Source of the DNA: an uncultured Candidatus Hydrogenedens sp. | GTDB lineage: Bacteria > Desulfobacterota_D > UBA1144 | Assembly (NCBI GenBank): GCA_902609885.1 | Contig: CACLTT010000001.1 | Span: forward strand, 62,001 to 126,000 | Length of the DNA: 64,000 bases | Direction of reading: 5' to 3' | Shown: positions 60,158 through 64,000 of the stretch, in pieces | How positions within the stretch are numbered: the stretch's first letter is position 1 | How the letters are laid out: every line of letters begins with the position of its first letter | Program-made: the position numbers and the translations under genes | The notes under the pieces: model-generated | What the model was told of the DNA's origin: nothing | Databases searched by the model: none | What the model saw: the letters and a program-made list of their open reading frames with translations, nothing else

Positions 60158-60552
60158 TATATATTTAAATCTCCAGCAACTATTATATTATCTTTACAAG
60201 AATTAACAATTATTTTAACTGCTTCTTGAAAATTATCATTAATTTCAATTGTTGATGCTTTTAGTAACATTGGTAGGTTGATTCCAGATATAATTTCTAC
60301 AAACCCTTTTTTATAATAAGGAAGACTTATATTGGAGGGTGTTCCTCCAAACATATCAGTAAAAATTATATTATGCTCGGATTCAATTAAACTATTAGAG
60401 ATTCTATTTGAGTAGGTTTCAAATTCCCTTGAATTTTCATCAATAGATATTGTATAAATTTTTCTATTTATTGCCTTATCTAGTATAAATTCAACAGAGG
60501 ATTTTAGTTCAATACATAAGTTTCCATGGGTGATAATAAGTATATTGAACAT
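60157..60552 (-). CDS. PTS EIIA (mannose/fructose-type) component
   Basis: ILIITHGNLCIELKSSVEFI, IIFTDMFGGTPSNISL. Confidence 0.9.
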   Translation of the reverse strand: MFNILIITHGNLCIELKSSVEFILDKAINRKIYTISIDENSREFETYSNRISNSLIESEHNIIFTDMFGGTPSNISLPYYKKGFVEIISGINLPMLLKASTIEINDNFQEAVKIIVNSCKDNIIVAGDLNI

Positions 60553-60581
60553 TCATGAATTTTAATCATATATTTGATAAT

Positions 60582-61058
60582 TTACAATTTACCTTCAGAA
60601 TTTAGTTTTTTTACTGCTATTTCAATTAGAGTCGAGATATTTCTACCAGGACTGACAGGTATTTCTATATTGGGAATTTTTATTCCCAAAATTTCCTCCT
60701 CTTTCGTATCATAGCCCAACCTTTCATATTTATTTTCTTTATTAAATTCAATCAGATCAACAATTAAATTTATTGAGGATTCATCTAGGATTGATGAATA
60801 TCCAAATATATTCTTAACATTTATGATTCCTATCCCTCTGATTTCAATTAGGTTTTTTATATTTTCTGGAGCGTAGCCTAAAATTTTATTTTTTCTATTA
60901 TCTACTAAAACTAAATCATCAGCAACGAGTTGTGCTCCTTTATTTAAAAGTTCCGCTGCACACTCGCTTTTACCTATTCCGCTTTTACCCCTTATAAGTA
61001 TTCCAAAACCGCTAATATTGAGTAAAACTCCATGAATACTATATTTGTTTATTTTCAT
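60582..61058 (-). CDS. hprK: HPr kinase/phosphorylase (short form)
   Basis: IRGKSGIGKSECAAELLNKGAQLVADDLV, IEIRGIGIINV. Confidence 0.92.
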   Translation of the reverse strand: MKINKYSIHGVLLNISGFGILIRGKSGIGKSECAAELLNKGAQLVADDLVLVDNRKNKILGYAPENIKNLIEIRGIGIINVKNIFGYSSILDESSINLIVDLIEFNKENKYERLGYDTKEEEILGIKIPNIEIPVSPGRNISTLIEIAVKKLNSEGKL

Positions 61059-61503
61059 AGTTTTTAATTATATTAAATATATCAAAAGAATCATTTGAAT
61101 CTATTACTTTTGAGATAAGTTCTTTTATAGAAAATAGATTAGCAATATTCTTTAATACCAGTAAATGGTTTTTAGTATCAGACTCAGGATGAAGCAACAT
61201 AATGATAATTTTTGTTTTTTGACCATCTACTGATCCAAAATTTATACCGTTTTTGCATATGGCCAAAGTACAGTAACTCTTTGTTAGACCGGGAATTTTA
61301 GCATGTGGTATTGCAATATAATTATCTAATGCTGTACTACATAATTGCTCTCTTTCAAAAATTAGTTTTTGCGTTAATTCATAATTTAGCGATTTATCAA
61401 AACTACAAATATTTTTTATAATTTCATTTAGACATAAGCTTTTCTGATCGGATTTTATGTTATTAAATATTAAACCAGGTGTAAGAATATCAGATAATTT
61501 CAT
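61039..61503 (-). CDS. ptsN: Nitrogen-PTS EIIA (PtsN)
   Basis: YIAIPHAKIPGLTKSYC; downstream of rpoN. Confidence 0.9.
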   Translation of the reverse strand: MKLSDILTPGLIFNNIKSDQKSLCLNEIIKNICSFDKSLNYELTQKLIFEREQLCSTALDNYIAIPHAKIPGLTKSYCTLAICKNGINFGSVDGQKTKIIIMLLHPESDTKNHLLVLKNIANLFSIKELISKVIDSNDSFDIFNIIKNYENKQI

Positions 61504-62825
61504 TGTGCCTTTCTTCTATCAGATGATGATGGTATTTTAAGTAAATTTCTGTATTTCGCAATAGTCCTTCTGGCAATATTTATACCTTTTGTTTTAAGTA
61601 TTTCTTTAATGTTTTCATCAGACAAAGGGCTTAGACTATCTTCGTTTTCAATTATTTCTTCTATTAAAAACCTAATTGAGACAGAAGACGCATCATTATC
61701 AGAATCAATTTTATTACTAAAAAATTCTTTTAAGTTAATAATACCTCTTTTCGTAAGAATATACTTATTGCTAGTTATTCTACTTATAGTTGACTCATGA
61801 ACATTTAATTTGCTAGATATATCAGATAATTTTAAAGGCTTAAGATATTTATTTCCATTTTTTAAGAATTTAGTCTGAATTTCGCATAATAATCTGATTG
61901 TTTTTTCATACATGAGATTTCTTTCTTTTATTGTTTTTATGAGTAAACCAGCATTGGATATTTTTGTATATAAAAATTCATGAACTTCTTTACTTAGGCT
62001 AGATTTATCATCAAGTAGCTTTTGATAATATTCTGATATTTTGATTTCTTTGTAAATTTTATTTGGTTGATAAATAAGTTTTTCATTATCAAAATACACG
62101 TAAGCTTCGTAATCATTACTGTATGAACCTATATTTCTATTATCAAATTGCTCTCCAGGCTTTGGATTTAAATTTTTAATTTCCTCAAATAACGAATCTA
62201 GAAATTCATAACTTAATCCATATTTAGCACTCAATTTCTCAAATTCAGAGTTTCCAAGCATTTCAATATCATTCAAAATTATTTTTTCTTTTAGTAACAT
62301 GTTATGCGAGTTATTAAATTTTAGTTGCAATAATAGACACTCTGCAAGATTTCTTGCAAAAATTCCTGGGGGGTCAAACTTTTCTTGGCAGAAATTTATT
62401 GCTTCTTCAATCTGCATGTCAGAATAATTATTTTTAATATTTTCTTTTAAAAGCTCTAAAATTTCTTTATTTTCTAATCTTAAATATCCTGACTCATTGA
62501 TAGAAAATATTATTACTTCAATAATTTTTTTAAAATTTTTATCTATTTTCATAGTTCTTAATTGTTCTACTAAGTACTCTGTAAGTGTCAATGGCTCGTT
62601 TTCAATTTGAATTAAACTATCATCATAGCTTGGAATAATATCATTTTTTGAAATTGGAACACTTGCAATTTCTTCAACACAGGGGTTCTCTTCTAATTCA
62701 CTAGATATTAACTTGTCCAATTTTAGATTTCCTAAAGATATAAGCTTTATAAAAAGCTTGGACTGTGGACTAAGTCCAGCTTTCTGCTTTGTAGCTACAG
62801 ATATCTTGTTTGTAATTTTATTCAT
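61500..62825 (-). CDS. rpoN: RNA polymerase sigma-54 factor
   Basis: N-terminal Q-rich activator region; C-terminal ARRTIAKYRNLLKIPSSSDRR RpoN box. Confidence 0.95.
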   Translation of the reverse strand: MNKITNKISVATKQKAGLSPQSKLFIKLISLGNLKLDKLISSELEENPCVEEIASVPISKNDIIPSYDDSLIQIENEPLTLTEYLVEQLRTMKIDKNFKKIIEVIIFSINESGYLRLENKEILELLKENIKNNYSDMQIEEAINFCQEKFDPPGIFARNLAECLLLQLKFNNSHNMLLKEKIILNDIEMLGNSEFEKLSAKYGLSYEFLDSLFEEIKNLNPKPGEQFDNRNIGSYSNDYEAYVYFDNEKLIYQPNKIYKEIKISEYYQKLLDDKSSLSKEVHEFLYTKISNAGLLIKTIKERNLMYEKTIRLLCEIQTKFLKNGNKYLKPLKLSDISSKLNVHESTISRITSNKYILTKRGIINLKEFFSNKIDSDNDASSVSIRFLIEEIIENEDSLSPLSDENIKEILKTKGINIARRTIAKYRNLLKIPSSSDRRKAQ

Positions 62826-62850
62826 TTTATTATTAGTTTAAAATGTTTAT

Positions 62851-63054
62851 ATGACTTTTGGCAAATTAATAATTATTTTAGGCGCTGTTATAGTTTTAGT
62901 CGGTATAATTTATGAGTTCACATCCTTTTTTTCAATATTTAAAAATAATCCTTTGGATTTTAAATTTACCATAGGAAATACTAAAGTTTTTTTGCCTTTA
63001 GGGACATGTTTAATAATTAGTATATTTTTAACGATTTTAATTAAATTATTTTAA
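62851..63054 (+). CDS. DUF2905-like small membrane protein
   Basis: GKLIIILGAVIVLVGII...DFKFTIGNTKVFLPLGTCLIISIFLTILIKLF. Confidence 0.75.
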   Translation: MTFGKLIIILGAVIVLVGIIYEFTSFFSIFKNNPLDFKFTIGNTKVFLPLGTCLIISIFLTILIKLF

Positions 63055-63644
63055 GTACTTCTAAAATATTGTTTTTCAAAAATATCGATTTTATCAGAGT
63101 GAATCATTGTCAATGCTATATCATCTAATCCCTCTAGCAAACATTTTTTTCTGAAAGGATCAAGTTCAAAATAATATTCATTATTTAAATCTTTAATTTT
63201 CTGATTATCAAGATCTATATAAAGTTTGTAAGATGAGTCATGAATTGAAAATTTAAAAAAATTATTCAGCAATTTAGAGTCTACAACTATTGGAAGAATG
63301 CCATTTTTAAATGAATTATTATAGAAAATATCTGCAAATGATGTGGAAATAATAACTTTAAAACCATAATCTCTTAAAGCCCAAGGGGCATGTTCACGTG
63401 AACTTCCACATCCAAAGTTATCTTGTGCAAGCAATATTTTTGATCCTTTATATTCATTCTTATTTAATATAAAATTCTCGTTAGGTGAGCCATCATCATT
63501 AAATCTCCAATCAAAAAATAAGAATTCGCCAAATCCAGTTCTTTCTATTCTCTTTAAAAATTGTTTTGGAATAATTTGATCTGTATCAACATTCGCTGAA
63601 TCTAATGGCATTACTTTGCTACTAAAATTAATAAATTTTTCCAT
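63051..63644 (-). CDS. leuD: 3-isopropylmalate dehydratase small subunit
   Basis: SANVDTDQIIPKQFLKRIERTGFGEFLF, NFGCGSSREHAPWAL. Confidence 0.96.
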   Translation of the reverse strand: MEKFINFSSKVMPLDSANVDTDQIIPKQFLKRIERTGFGEFLFFDWRFNDDGSPNENFILNKNEYKGSKILLAQDNFGCGSSREHAPWALRDYGFKVIISTSFADIFYNNSFKNGILPIVVDSKLLNNFFKFSIHDSSYKLYIDLDNQKIKDLNNEYYFELDPFRKKCLLEGLDDIALTMIHSDKIDIFEKQYFRST

Positions 63645-63645
63645 T

Positions 63646-64000
63646 TTAATAATCTTCCCAATCTATATCGTACTCTCTTACATCAATAAATCTTCCACTT
63701 ATTGCAGCGGCAGCAGCCATAATTGGACTTACAAGGTGAGTTCTTCCACCTTTACCTTGCCTACCTTCAAAATTTCTGTTTGATGTACTAGCACATCTTT
63801 CTCCAGGAGAAAGTTTATCAGGATTCATAGCTAAACACATACTGCATCCAGACTCTCTCCATTCACAGCCAGCATCTTTAAAAATTTTATCAAGACCAAG
63901 TTTCTCAGCTTGATACTTAACTAATTGTGAACCAGGGACTACGATGGCATTTATATTATTTGCAACTTTATTTCCTTTAAAAATTTTACTTGCTGCTACT
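63646..64000 (-). CDS. leuC: 3-isopropylmalate dehydratase large subunit, C-terminal part (runs off window)
   Basis: [49 protein letters not shown]; reading frame continues to the window edge. Confidence 0.95.
   Translation of the reverse strand, partial: VAASKIFKGNKVANNINAIVVPGSQLVKYQAEKLGLDKIFKDAGCEWRESGCSMCLAMNPDKLSPGERCASTSNRNFEGRQGKGGRTHLVSPIMAAAAAISGRFIDVREYDIDWEDY

Overview
AT-rich, very compact bacterial chromosomal window. Gene content suggests a streamlined, probably marine alphaproteobacterium: short-form HPr kinase, ccr-type reductase, etfAB, tRNA-Ser/SRP RNA/dnaX/ybaB/recR cluster. The taxonomy is inference. Most of the window is housekeeping: lepA, purE, amt, radA, murI, etfAB, recR-ybaB-dnaX, guaB-guaA, coaX, cimA, lysC, tsaE/tsaB/tsaC, nnrDE, cysS, cinA, recA, ilv genes, psd-pssA, an M16 peptidase, tig-clpP-clpX-lon, trpS, ccr, hprK-ptsN-rpoN and leuDC. 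There are seven tRNA genes and one small SRP RNA. I see no CRISPR array, transposon or prophage. Main points for a second look: (i) a ~60-nt terminator-like structured RNA with its own apparent promoter, 5' of a zinc-ribbon/tautomerase pair; (ii) guaB with no ATG/GTG/TTG start that preserves its conserved N-terminus, plus an A_AAG_GGG heptamer at the junction with an H1-like gene; (iii) an acetolactate synthase large subunit in an ilvB-ilvH-ilvC locus that has lost the GDG cofactor motif; (iv) a near-perfect sigma-54 promoter upstream of amt, with rpoN/ptsN/hprK in the same window; (v) an A10 slippage site in dnaX; (vi) extreme compaction, with convergent genes sharing TTAA stops, tRNA promoters embedded in upstream ORFs, and a methylase ORF running into a tRNA; (vii) clusters of tiny uncharacterised ORFs and a minimal adenylation-domain protein.
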